Positions 42,664-50,764 of a stretch of DNA of 64,000 nt are shown piece by piece. Below the pieces are notes generated by a model. The model had not been told where the DNA came from. It saw only the letters and a list, made by a program, of their open reading frames with translations, and ran no database searches. Position 1 is the first letter of the stretch. Every line of letters starts with the position of its first letter. A program made the translations under genes and the position numbers. Origin of the DNA: Rhodospirillales bacterium (GTDB lineage Bacteria > Pseudomonadota > Alphaproteobacteria > Rhodospirillales > Casp-alpha2); assembly GCA_018662225.1 (NCBI GenBank), contig JABJGO010000019.1:1-64000 (forward strand), in the 5' to 3' direction.

Positions 42664-43895
42664 TTATCCATCCTCACAGGTGTATAGCGGCAGGGCAGGT
42701 GCCGCATGCCGTTGACGAAAAGGCCGTTGAGCTGTTGCATGCCGTCCAGGTCAATTTCCAGATCGGGCAGGGTTTCGAACAGCACCTTGAAGAAATAATA
42801 CATCTCGCGCCGGGCCAAATGCATGCCCAGGCAGTGGTGCACGCCACCGCCGCCATAGCCAACGTGATCGTTAGGCGTGCGTCTTAAGTCGAAACGCTCA
42901 GGCTCGTCGAATACGGTCTCGTCACGGTTGGCCGATGTGTACCAGAATACGACCCTGTCACCTTCGGCAATGGACTGGCCGAGGATTTCTGTATCGTGCG
43001 CCACCGTGCGACCGAAATGCACCACAGGCGTTCCATAGCGGACAATCTCCTCCAGTGCCGTTCCGACCAGACCGTCGTAATCTTCGCGCCAGTCGCGCCA
43101 TTGGTCCGGGTGCTGGGCGAGAAAACTCATGCCTTGCGCGATTGAACTCGCGGTGGTCTCAAAACCGGCGGTGATGAGAAGCTGGAAGTAGATGCCCACA
43201 TCGCGGTCGGTGAGTTTTTCGCCGTCCACGTCGGCTGTTATCAGCATCGAGAGCAGGTCGTCTCCGGGCGCCTTGCGCCGTTCACGGGCCAGTTCTTCGC
43301 CATAGTCGTTCAACGCAAAAAAGGCCGCGAGTGAATCATCCTGAGTGCCCATGTTCTCGTCGCCGAATCCTTGCGCCTGGGTGCTGAGCCGGGATAGTTC
43401 AATGCGGCCCTCGCCCTCAGGCACACCGAGCATGTCGCAGATCACCTCCAACGGTATGCGGTTAGCCACATCGGTGGCGAAGTCACATTCGCCGCGCTCA
43501 CTGATCTCACCGACCACGGCCCGGGTGGACGCGATCATAGCGCCCTCTATATCCTTCAAGAGGCGGGGTGTGAAGACCTTGGCCACGATGCCCCTGAGAC
43601 GCGGATGCTCGGGCGCATCCTTATTCACCATGCCAGCGATCTCATAGGCCAGATCCGGGCTTTCGAGGGAGGTGGACATGCCGGTGCCGAAGCGCGACAC
43701 GAACAATTCGTGGTTCTTGGTGATCTCGCGGGTTTCTTTATGGCGCGTCAATGACCAGTAGGTCTGATCGCTGCCGGGCAGCTTTTGCCGCGAAATCGGG
43801 CGTTCCTGGCGGAAGCGCGCGAGGATGTCGTATTTGTCAGGCCGTTTCCAGAAGGCTGGCTCCGCGAGGAGAATGTCGTCGAGGCTCTCGGTCAT
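42660..43895 (-). CDS. Cytochrome P450
   Basis: A 411-residue soluble bacterial P450. The oxygen-binding I-helix is LLITAGFETTASSIAQGMSF, the ExxR motif is LEEIVRYG and the heme loop is GYGGGGVHHCLGMHLARREM, whose cysteine is the iron ligand (the usual Phe of the loop is Tyr/Gly here). ATG 43895 gives the normal length. The reaction is hydroxylation of an unknown hydrophobic compound; the coupled dehydrogenase would oxidise the alcohol. No ferredoxin or reductase gene is adjacent, so redox partners come from elsewhere. GC content is visibly above the neighbours, suggesting acquisition. Confidence 0.94.
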   Translation of the reverse strand: MTESLDDILLAEPAFWKRPDKYDILARFRQERPISRQKLPGSDQTYWSLTRHKETREITKNHELFVSRFGTGMSTSLESPDLAYEIAGMVNKDAPEHPRLRGIVAKVFTPRLLKDIEGAMIASTRAVVGEISERGECDFATDVANRIPLEVICDMLGVPEGEGRIELSRLSTQAQGFGDENMGTQDDSLAAFFALNDYGEELARERRKAPGDDLLSMLITADVDGEKLTDRDVGIYFQLLITAGFETTASSIAQGMSFLAQHPDQWRDWREDYDGLVGTALEEIVRYGTPVVHFGRTVAHDTEILGQSIAEGDRVVFWYTSANRDETVFDEPERFDLRRTPNDHVGYGGGGVHHCLGMHLARREMYYFFKVLFETLPDLEIDLDGMQQLNGLFVNGMRHLPCRYTPVRMDK

Positions 43896-44229
43896 GGGGT
43901 TGCCAATTCGATGATGTCTGGGCCAATTAACGTGGCCCATATTATGTTTGCCGACAAACACCAAGTCAATTGCACCATGGCACAAGCACCCTTTCGGTCT
44001 GCGCATGGTTCCTCAGGGACTGGTACGTTCATAGGTGGGCTGGTTTGGGGCGGCGGGAGCCGCAGCTTAAGATCAACATTCCTGTGGGTTTCGCTGCGAG
44101 TCATTTTCCGTCATAGCAGAATGGTCGTTGGGTTGGTCACACATTTTGTGGGAAATTAAAAAACAAACTGCGACAATAATGTAATGCCCCTCAATACCTA
44201 AATACACAATCGGGGCTCTGCCTCTCAGT
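43896..44229. other. Gene-free stretch upstream of the P450 operon
   Basis: No supported gene. Composition changes from GC-rich near the P450 start to AT-rich near 44150, which marks a boundary between segments of different origin. The P450 promoter must lie here but no clear boxes are seen. Confidence 0.4.
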
Positions 44230-44257
44230 TTGAATTGGGGCAAACATTCACTATAGT
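44230..44257 (+). promoter_or_regulatory. Sigma-70-like promoter of the nuclease gene
   Basis: TTGAAT (44230-44235) and TATAGT (44252-44257) are separated by 16 bases. The ATG at 44293 would lie about 29 bases past the expected transcript start, and GGGA precedes it by eight bases. Confidence 0.6.
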
Positions 44258-44292
44258 TGTCTTTGGTTACTGTAATTTTTGGGAATATACAG

Positions 44293-45018
44293 ATGCGGCA
44301 GGATTATGTTGGGTGGTTAGCTGAGCAGAAATATGCGGAAAACACACAATCCGTACAGATATATCGAGTCAAAAAAGTTGAAGAATATTACGGCGACCTT
44401 GAAGAGCATTTGAGAAACAATACGTATGAAGAAGTGATAAATTCACTGAAATATTCAACGCAAGACGAAAGATCAGATAAGGCTAATCCGTCAAAAATTC
44501 GATTTGATGGAAATATCAGAAATAATCTTCAGTCGTATAAAAACGCGGCAGTACGGTATCGGAAGTTCCTAACCGGCACTAATTTCAGGGCAACCCCAGT
44601 AGAGGAAATAGAATCCACAAGCGATGATTTCTCCGATAACGAGAACACAAACCAAAAATTATCGCTAGAACGCGATATGCAAGCAGCACTTCGGCATAAT
44701 ATCGAAAAACTAGACCCTGACCTCAAAGTTATCGATGATGGTGCGGAGCGGTCGGTGGATTCAGGGCTTATCGACATTACTTGCGAAGACATAGATAGCA
44801 TTGTCGTTGTGGAACTCAAGGCGGGAAAAGCTGATAGTCGCGCTATAGGCCAAATATTAGGATATATGGGCGATTTACAGGAAGAAGAAGATAAGCCTGT
44901 ACGTGGAGTTTTAGTTGCTCACGATTTTGATAAGCGTACTAAAGCGGCAGCACGCATTGTGCCGTCTTTGGAATTAAAAAAATACTCGATAGAGTTCAAA
45001 TTTACTACGGTGGACTAA
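44293..45018 (+). CDS. NucS-like PD-(D/E)xK nuclease with integrase-type amino domain
   Basis: A 241-residue protein. The carboxy half (about 125-241) is a NucS/DUF91-like nuclease: D in SGLIDITCED, E-x-K in VVVELKAGKADSRA, and Q in IGQILGYMGDLQ are the expected catalytic residues. The first 95 residues look like the SAM-like, core-binding domain of tyrosine recombinases (YVGWLAEQKYAENTQSVQIY ... NNLQSYKNAAVRYRKFL), here used for DNA binding. ATG 44293 is chosen because the upstream TTG at 44257 lies inside the promoter. The gene is AT-rich (about 40-42 percent GC by eye) and lies on the 3' side of tRNA-Gln. A DNA-repair or defence nuclease is likely; the target is unknown. Confidence 0.75.
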   Translation: MRQDYVGWLAEQKYAENTQSVQIYRVKKVEEYYGDLEEHLRNNTYEEVINSLKYSTQDERSDKANPSKIRFDGNIRNNLQSYKNAAVRYRKFLTGTNFRATPVEEIESTSDDFSDNENTNQKLSLERDMQAALRHNIEKLDPDLKVIDDGAERSVDSGLIDITCEDIDSIVVVELKAGKADSRAIGQILGYMGDLQEEEDKPVRGVLVAHDFDKRTKAAARIVPSLELKKYSIEFKFTTVD

Positions 45019-45084
45019 TCTACCTTGATTACGAATTACGGTGACAGTTCACTCAATGCCATCAAATTCATAAAGAAAAGCGAT

Positions 45085-45159
45085 TGGCTGGGGCGGCAGG
45101 ATTCGAACCTGCGAATACCGCTACCAAAAAGCGGTGCCTTACCACTTGGCCACGCCCCA
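45085..45159 (-). tRNA. tRNA-Gln (anticodon TTG)
   Basis: Read on the minus strand: acceptor stem TGGGGCG paired with CGCCCCA, discriminator G and an encoded CCA (45085-45087). The anticodon stem CCGCT/AGCGG closes the loop TTTTGGT, giving anticodon TTG for the CAA codon. The T-loop GGTTCGAATCC is standard. It follows ispE on the same strand. The D-loop is short (72 bases without CCA). Confidence 0.96.
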
Positions 45160-45240
45160 ACCGGGCACAGGTTCTTATTGAACAGTTCCCATGCGAGCGT
45201 TCTTTTACGGCTTCACTCTCGCTTGATCAAGACCTGTTCG

Positions 45241-46149
45241 CTAGAAAAGCGACATACTTTCCACCCACCATGCTGGGTGAGATTGGTGCAATGCTTTTTT
45301 GGCAAGGCTGGCTTCGTGGCTGTCGGCGAATAAACCGAAACAAGTGGCCCCGCTGCCGGACATGCGGGCTAATAAACAGGCGTCCTGTTCATTCATTGCC
45401 TCAAGAACATCGCTGATCTGGGGGGCCAGTGAAATGGCCGCTTCGCTCAGATCATTGTGGCGCGCTAGCAGTTGTTCGACCAGATCCTGCACTGTTTCAG
45501 GCTCGCTCATATCAAGCATAGGGGCTGAGAATTCTCCTGTGCGGGCCTTGAACACGGTCGGTGTGGGCACGGCCACCAACGGGTTCACAAGAACCAGCGA
45601 AACCCACGGCATTGCGGGGGCCGGTTTTAACACATCGCCAATGCCATTAACCAAAACCGGCTCGCGCGCCAGACACATGGGCACATCCGCTCCCAGCTCC
45701 AAGCCTAATTCCATAAGCTGCGATTCCGGTAAATCCAGTCCCCAATATCGGTCCAGTCCTCGCAAGGCGGCGGCCGCATCGGATGATCCACCGCCAATGC
45801 CCGCCGCCACCGGCAAGCGCTTGGTCAGGTGTATAGCGACATCCTGCGCGACCGGGTTGCAGGTCTTGACGAGTAACCTGGCGGCTTGCAACACAAGATT
45901 GTCGGAATCAGGACCCATATGCCCGGCAAATGGCCCATCGGTATAAAACTGGATACCATCACCAGCCAACGCCGGTGAAATGGCAACCGTATCACCGAAG
46001 GATGTAAACACCGCCAGGGAGGCAATCTCGTGGTAGCCATCTGCGCGCTTGCCCGTTACGTGCAGAAAAAGGTTTATCTTCGCCGGAGCGCGCACGCTGA
46101 CGGGTTCCATTGTGTGATTTGCCGTGCTGTCGGTTGCCATCAAAGGCAT
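45241..46149 (-). CDS. ispE: 4-diphosphocytidyl-2-C-methyl-D-erythritol kinase
   Basis: A 302-residue GHMP-family kinase of the MEP isoprenoid pathway. The opening VRAPAKINLFLHVTGKRADG YHE (family start) and the ATP loop PVAAGIGGGSSDAAAALRGL (about 106-125) are diagnostic, and near the end RMSGSGATCFGLF is the third GHMP motif. It starts one base after the stop of the TPR gene, so the two form an operon, a common pairing in alphaproteobacteria. The true start may be a few codons in (MATDSTANH or MEPVSVRAP). Confidence 0.96.
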   Translation of the reverse strand: MPLMATDSTANHTMEPVSVRAPAKINLFLHVTGKRADGYHEIASLAVFTSFGDTVAISPALAGDGIQFYTDGPFAGHMGPDSDNLVLQAARLLVKTCNPVAQDVAIHLTKRLPVAAGIGGGSSDAAAALRGLDRYWGLDLPESQLMELGLELGADVPMCLAREPVLVNGIGDVLKPAPAMPWVSLVLVNPLVAVPTPTVFKARTGEFSAPMLDMSEPETVQDLVEQLLARHNDLSEAAISLAPQISDVLEAMNEQDACLLARMSGSGATCFGLFADSHEASLAKKALHQSHPAWWVESMSLF

Positions 46150-46150
46150 C

Positions 46151-47869
46151 CTATCCGTCAGTGTTCATACCTGAATCGATTTTGGATTGGATGAGCGGTG
46201 CGGTGTCTGCATCAGGTTCCAGGCTTAAAGATCGCCGCCACTGGAACCGGGCCTCGCGTGTACGGCCGACTTTCCAATACGCGTCGCCCAGATGGTCATT
46301 CAAAATGGAGTCGTCGGGCAGGAGTTCAACAGCGCGCTCAAGCTCGGTCACGGCCTGACTGAAATCTCCAAGTTGATAGTAAACCCACCCAAGGCTATCG
46401 ACGATGTATCCATCATTGGGTCGTAACGCCACGGCTTTGCGGATCATGTCACTGGCCCGGTCCAGGTTCATGCCTTTTTCAACCCACGAATACCCCAGGT
46501 AATTTAGCACATAGGGCTGTTCGGGGCGGAACTCCAGGGCCTTAAGAAAATCGGCCTCGGCAAGTTCCCATTCCCCGGAACGTTCCAGGGCGATACCACG
46601 GGCATAGAGCAATGACCAATGCCGACCGGATAGTTCAGGGATTCGTGCGAAGGCTGCATTGTAGTTTTCGACGGCTTGCTCGAACTTTTCTGCGCTTCGG
46701 TATACGTCGCCAAGTTCAATAAATGGATCTGACTTGTCCGGATTGTTCTTTGACATTTCCTTCAAGGTAGCGATGGCACTGTCTACATCACCCATGTCAT
46801 CCAGATTGGTTGCGATGCGCAATTGGGCATTCCAGGCGTACGGTACATCGGGATGGATGGTGGCATAGACTTCATTGGCATCGCTGTACCGCCCCATGCT
46901 TTCCAGGGTACTGCCCATCATGAGTTTCAGCGACGGGAATGCCGGGCGCAGGTGCAATCCAAAGCGGCCCAGCAAAAGGGCTGTTTCAAACGAATTCTGC
47001 TGGCGCAATGAGCTGGCCATGTCGTACATGGCTTCGGCTACGCCTTCCTGTGCTGTCATGGACGCTATACCGGAAGACTCGTGCTGTTCGGCTCGTTTGA
47101 TGGCATCGGTCATATAGCGTGATGATCCGTGCTCGTTCACATATCCATGATAGAGTGCGGCGGCTTTCTCAAATTCACCCAGCTGTTCATAGAGTGCACC
47201 GAACAGCTCCGTGGTCCGGATGGTCATAGACCCCTGGCTTTCCATCAGGGTGCCAAACAGTTTCTCTGCTTCTTCAAGCCGTCCACCCGCGACGTTAACC
47301 AAGGCAGCGTGAGCATCATGCAACATTTTTGTGCCCTGATTGATGGAAAGTGGCGAGAGCATGGCAAGTGCTTGATCTGTGTCGCCGTCACCAACGTATG
47401 ACCATGCCATAAGCAGGGGGACAAGATAGCTATTGAGGCCTGAAATGTTCAGCTTTAACAGTATCTGGCGGGCTTCTTCATAGCGGCCTGATACGATATG
47501 CGTTGTGGCCACGGAAAAAGCGGCAAATGTGTCCTGATCAGATAGATCGATGATTCTTTTGGCCAGCGCGTGGGCTTCATCCATACGGCCATCAGACAGA
47601 TACACCAGGAACGTCCGGCGGATGAGAGCAAATTCTTCAGGGTCAGCCAACAGAGCCGCGCCAAAAAAGACGGCGGCGGCATCCATATCACCTTCGATCT
47701 GGGCTTGTCTGCCGGCCAGATAATTCCCGGCCAGCGTATCGCCTGCGGTCACGCCTTGGTTGGCATCAGCCGGACCAGCGGCGAAGGTGGAATAGAGCAA
47801 GGCCGCACCGAGCGTATTAACAATGCATTTGGCAGGCAGGCGGAAAAAGTTTGAACGTAATTGAAACAC
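46151..47869 (-). CDS. Exported tetratricopeptide-repeat protein
   Basis: A 572-residue protein with a Sec-type signal (LGAALLYSTFAAGPADANQG, about 19-38) and at least ten TPR units over about 45-560, for example DPFIELGDVYRSAEKFEQAV, QPYVLNYLGYSWVEKGMNLD, DGYIVDSLGWVYYQLGDFSQ and DSILNDHLGDAYWKVGRTRE. TPR stacks bind other proteins; the periplasmic or outer-membrane position suggests envelope assembly. It starts with GTG at 47869 without a clear ribosome site, so a later start is possible. Co-transcribed with ispE. Confidence 0.9.
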   Translation of the reverse strand: MFQLRSNFFRLPAKCIVNTLGAALLYSTFAAGPADANQGVTAGDTLAGNYLAGRQAQIEGDMDAAAVFFGAALLADPEEFALIRRTFLVYLSDGRMDEAHALAKRIIDLSDQDTFAAFSVATTHIVSGRYEEARQILLKLNISGLNSYLVPLLMAWSYVGDGDTDQALAMLSPLSINQGTKMLHDAHAALVNVAGGRLEEAEKLFGTLMESQGSMTIRTTELFGALYEQLGEFEKAAALYHGYVNEHGSSRYMTDAIKRAEQHESSGIASMTAQEGVAEAMYDMASSLRQQNSFETALLLGRFGLHLRPAFPSLKLMMGSTLESMGRYSDANEVYATIHPDVPYAWNAQLRIATNLDDMGDVDSAIATLKEMSKNNPDKSDPFIELGDVYRSAEKFEQAVENYNAAFARIPELSGRHWSLLYARGIALERSGEWELAEADFLKALEFRPEQPYVLNYLGYSWVEKGMNLDRASDMIRKAVALRPNDGYIVDSLGWVYYQLGDFSQAVTELERAVELLPDDSILNDHLGDAYWKVGRTREARFQWRRSLSLEPDADTAPLIQSKIDSGMNTDG

Positions 47870-47980
47870 TGTAAGAGCAACCTTTTGTTATCAACACAAT
47901 AACGCTAACCCAGCGCCGACTCTAAACGCTGCTCTCACTATAATCTGATGTTCTGAAAGATTACAGAACTACATATTCGC

Positions 47981-49642
47981 CTACATATTTGGATAATTCG
48001 GCCCACCGCCACCTTCGGGTACCACCCAGTTGATATTCTGGGTTGGATCCTTGATATCACAGGTCTTGCAGTGAACGCAGTTCTGCGAATTGATCTGCAA
48101 TTTCATGGTGCCTGAATCAGCGGCTTCTTCGTCGGCCACGAACTCATACACCCCGGCAGGGCAGAAACGCGCCTCTGGCCCATCGTAATCAGCCAGATTG
48201 ACGTTTACCGGCACACTGTCGTCTTTGAGTGTCAGGTGGCTTGGCTGGCCTTCTTCGTGGTTGGTCCCTGACAGAAATACAGATGAATTGCGGTCGAACG
48301 TAACCTCACCATCGGGTTTCGGGTAATCAATCTTTTTACATTTTGCCGCTTTTTTCAATTGCGTGTGATCGGAATGATGGTGGAAGGTCCACGGTGCATG
48401 GCCCATGAACAGATACGTATCAATACCGGAATAGATCAAACCGGCCCAGAAGCCCCAGGCAAATGACGGGCGAATGTTACGCACCTTGTGCAGTTCCTTG
48501 TACACCCAGGATTTTTTGATGGCTGTGGCATAGCTGTCCATGCCGTTGGCAGGAGCTTCCTCGTTACCAAGCGCGTCAAACGCGGCTTCGGCGGCCAACA
48601 TGCCGCTCTTCATCGCGGTGTGCGATCCTTTGATCTTGGGCACGTTCAGGAAACCGGCGGAACAGCCCACAATGGCGCCACCTGGAAAGGTCAGTTTCGG
48701 GATAGACTGAAGCCCGCCTTCGTTAATGGCACGTGCACCATAGGATACCCGGCGACCGCCTTCGAATGTGGGGCGAATATCCGGATGCGTCTTGAAACGT
48801 TGGAATTCTTCAAACGGGCTGAGATAAGGATTCTTGTAATCCAGGCCCACAACAAAGCCCACAGCAACCTGGTTGTCTTCCAGGTGGTACAGGAATGATC
48901 CGCCGTAGGTATCGGAATCAAGCGGCCAGCCTGCGGTGTGAGTGATCGAGCCCTGCTTGTGCTTGGCCGGATCAATTTCCCACAATTCTTTGATGCCGAT
49001 ACCAAATGTTTGTGGATCAACGCCCTCACGTAAATTGAATTTTTCGGAGACTGATTTGGTTAGCGAGCCGCGCACACCTTCGGCAAAGATGGTGTACTTG
49101 GCGTGTAGCTCGACACCGGGTTCGTGATTGGGGCCGGGCGTGCCATCTTTCTGCAAACCCATGTCGCCGGTGGCAATGCCTTTAACGGAACCGTCTTCGT
49201 GGTAAAGAACTTCGGCGGCGGCGAATCCTGGGTAAACTTCTGCACCCAGTTCTTCGGCCTGCTCGCCCAACCAGCGTACGACATTGCCCAACGAGACGAT
49301 GTAGTTGCCGTGGTTGTTCATCTGCGGCGGTGTTGGCATTTTGACCGAACCGTGTTCCTTCAGGATCAGGAACTGATCGTCTTTGGCTTCGGTGTTTAGT
49401 GGCGCACCTTTTTCTTTCCAATCAGGGATCAGTTCGTTCAGCGCACGCGGTTCCATAACCGCACCTGACAGTATGTGCGCCCCGATTTCAGAGCCCTTTT
49501 CCACCACGCAAACGCTCAGTTCACGGCCATTTTTCTGTGCCAGTTGCATCAGGCGAATGGCCGCTGCCAGTCCGGATGGGCCACCCCCTACGATGACAAC
49601 ATCAAATTCCATTGATTCGCGTTCGATCATTTCGTCGCTCAT
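47981..49642 (-). CDS. Electron transfer flavoprotein-ubiquinone oxidoreductase
   Basis: A 553-residue membrane-associated iron-sulfur flavoprotein that passes electrons from ETF to ubiquinone. The FAD fold is [20 protein letters not shown] (about 13-32), the amphipathic quinone region [12 protein letters not shown] follows the middle, and the 4Fe-4S cysteines are in [20 protein letters not shown] (about 518-540). AAGGTAACTGAC before the ATG sets the start. It serves acyl-CoA dehydrogenases such as that at 29124 and methyl-amine oxidising dehydrogenases, if present. Confidence 0.96.
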   Translation of the reverse strand: MSDEMIERESMEFDVVIVGGGPSGLAAAIRLMQLAQKNGRELSVCVVEKGSEIGAHILSGAVMEPRALNELIPDWKEKGAPLNTEAKDDQFLILKEHGSVKMPTPPQMNNHGNYIVSLGNVVRWLGEQAEELGAEVYPGFAAAEVLYHEDGSVKGIATGDMGLQKDGTPGPNHEPGVELHAKYTIFAEGVRGSLTKSVSEKFNLREGVDPQTFGIGIKELWEIDPAKHKQGSITHTAGWPLDSDTYGGSFLYHLEDNQVAVGFVVGLDYKNPYLSPFEEFQRFKTHPDIRPTFEGGRRVSYGARAINEGGLQSIPKLTFPGGAIVGCSAGFLNVPKIKGSHTAMKSGMLAAEAAFDALGNEEAPANGMDSYATAIKKSWVYKELHKVRNIRPSFAWGFWAGLIYSGIDTYLFMGHAPWTFHHHSDHTQLKKAAKCKKIDYPKPDGEVTFDRNSSVFLSGTNHEEGQPSHLTLKDDSVPVNVNLADYDGPEARFCPAGVYEFVADEEAADSGTMKLQINSQNCVHCKTCDIKDPTQNINWVVPEGGGGPNYPNM

Positions 49643-49794
49643 GTCAGTTACCTTATAGAGAAAACTTGTTCACTAGACCAAAATACTGGCGCTCGGTGTA
49701 GCACAGGCAAGGCTTGCAGCGCAGCAAAATTATTGCGCTGGCTCTAGAAAAGTTAGCATTTGATACCACGCCCAGAATCGATACACTACGGACC

Positions 49795-50634
49795 ATGAAC
49801 GGCACCAGTCAGGTCAATGTGCGCGAATTAATGCGCTGGTATATAGAAGCGGGTGTGGACGAGACCATTTCGGACATTGCCGTAGATCGATTCCAAATTG
49901 CACCACCGCAACCAGTGCTGACGAAGACAACTGAAGCCCCCCCCCCTGTACAAAGCGAAACGCCACCATCGACGGCGCCCGCGCGTGCACCCGATGCGTT
50001 ACCTATTGGCGCAGAAAAGGCCATTCAGGATGCCCGCAGTCTGGCGGCCAATGCGAACAGCATTGCGGCGTTAACTGAAGCCATTGCGGCATTCGAGGGT
50101 TGCCCTCTGAAAAAGACAGCGCAAAACATGTGTTTCGTGGATGGGAATATTGACGCCAAAATCCTGCTCATCGGCGAAGGTCCCGGCGCGGAAGAAGATC
50201 GCCAGGGTAAGCCGTTTGTGGGGGCCAGTGGTCAGTTGCTGGACCGCATGTTGGCGTCCATTGATCTGGATCGCTCGAAAGTGCTGATATCAAACACGGT
50301 GTTCTGGCGTCCGCCTGGCAACCGAACGCCCACCACCAGTGAGACGGCCATGTGCCTACCGTTCGTCACACGCCTGATAGAATTGATGGAGCCCATCGTC
50401 ATTATTGCGCTGGGTGGGGCATCGGCGAAAGTTTTGTTGAATCAAACCCAGGGTATTGGCCGTCTTCGGGGGAAATGGTTTGAATATGGTAGCGATACCC
50501 GTGAACAATCTATTGCAGCCCCCATAGCAGCAATGGCCATGTTCCACCCGGCCTATCTGCTGCGCTCACCGGTCCAGAAACGCGAAGCCTGGCGGGATTT
50601 GATCATGCTGAAACATAAGCTGGCGGAGCTTTAA
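49795..50634 (+). CDS. Uracil-DNA glycosylase, family 4-like (without the full Fe-S set)
   Basis: A protein of about 279 residues. ATG 49795 is chosen because ELMRWYIEAGVDETI is the normal opening of the alphaproteobacterial group; a TTG at 49714 would add 27 residues. After a proline-rich linker come motif A LIGEGPGAEEDRQGKPFVGA, NTVFWRPPGNRTPTTSETAM and the final FHPAYLLR, which define family 4 UDG. Two of the four iron-sulfur cysteines are replaced (GCPL without the CxxC partner; F-W before RPPGNR). A run of ten C (49937-49946) lies in the linker. The gene would excise uracil from DNA. Confidence 0.88.
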   Translation: MNGTSQVNVRELMRWYIEAGVDETISDIAVDRFQIAPPQPVLTKTTEAPPPVQSETPPSTAPARAPDALPIGAEKAIQDARSLAANANSIAALTEAIAAFEGCPLKKTAQNMCFVDGNIDAKILLIGEGPGAEEDRQGKPFVGASGQLLDRMLASIDLDRSKVLISNTVFWRPPGNRTPTTSETAMCLPFVTRLIELMEPIVIIALGGASAKVLLNQTQGIGRLRGKWFEYGSDTREQSIAAPIAAMAMFHPAYLLRSPVQKREAWRDLIMLKHKLAEL

Positions 50635-50764
50635 GAGTATTTCCATCAAATTTCACCACAATATGTGGTGTGTTGGAAAGCAGGGGCTTCTTGTTCTCCT
50701 TAACCGAATACGATATATACGTTGCGCGCTACCGCTGTGATCCAGACGCTAGAGGGACAGTCTC

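Noticed and set aside
45085-45159. Attachment-site duplication of the tRNA-Gln 3' end
   Set aside because: I looked for a second copy of the T-loop/acceptor sequence between 41.7 and 45.1 kb and found none, so an integration site is not claimed.
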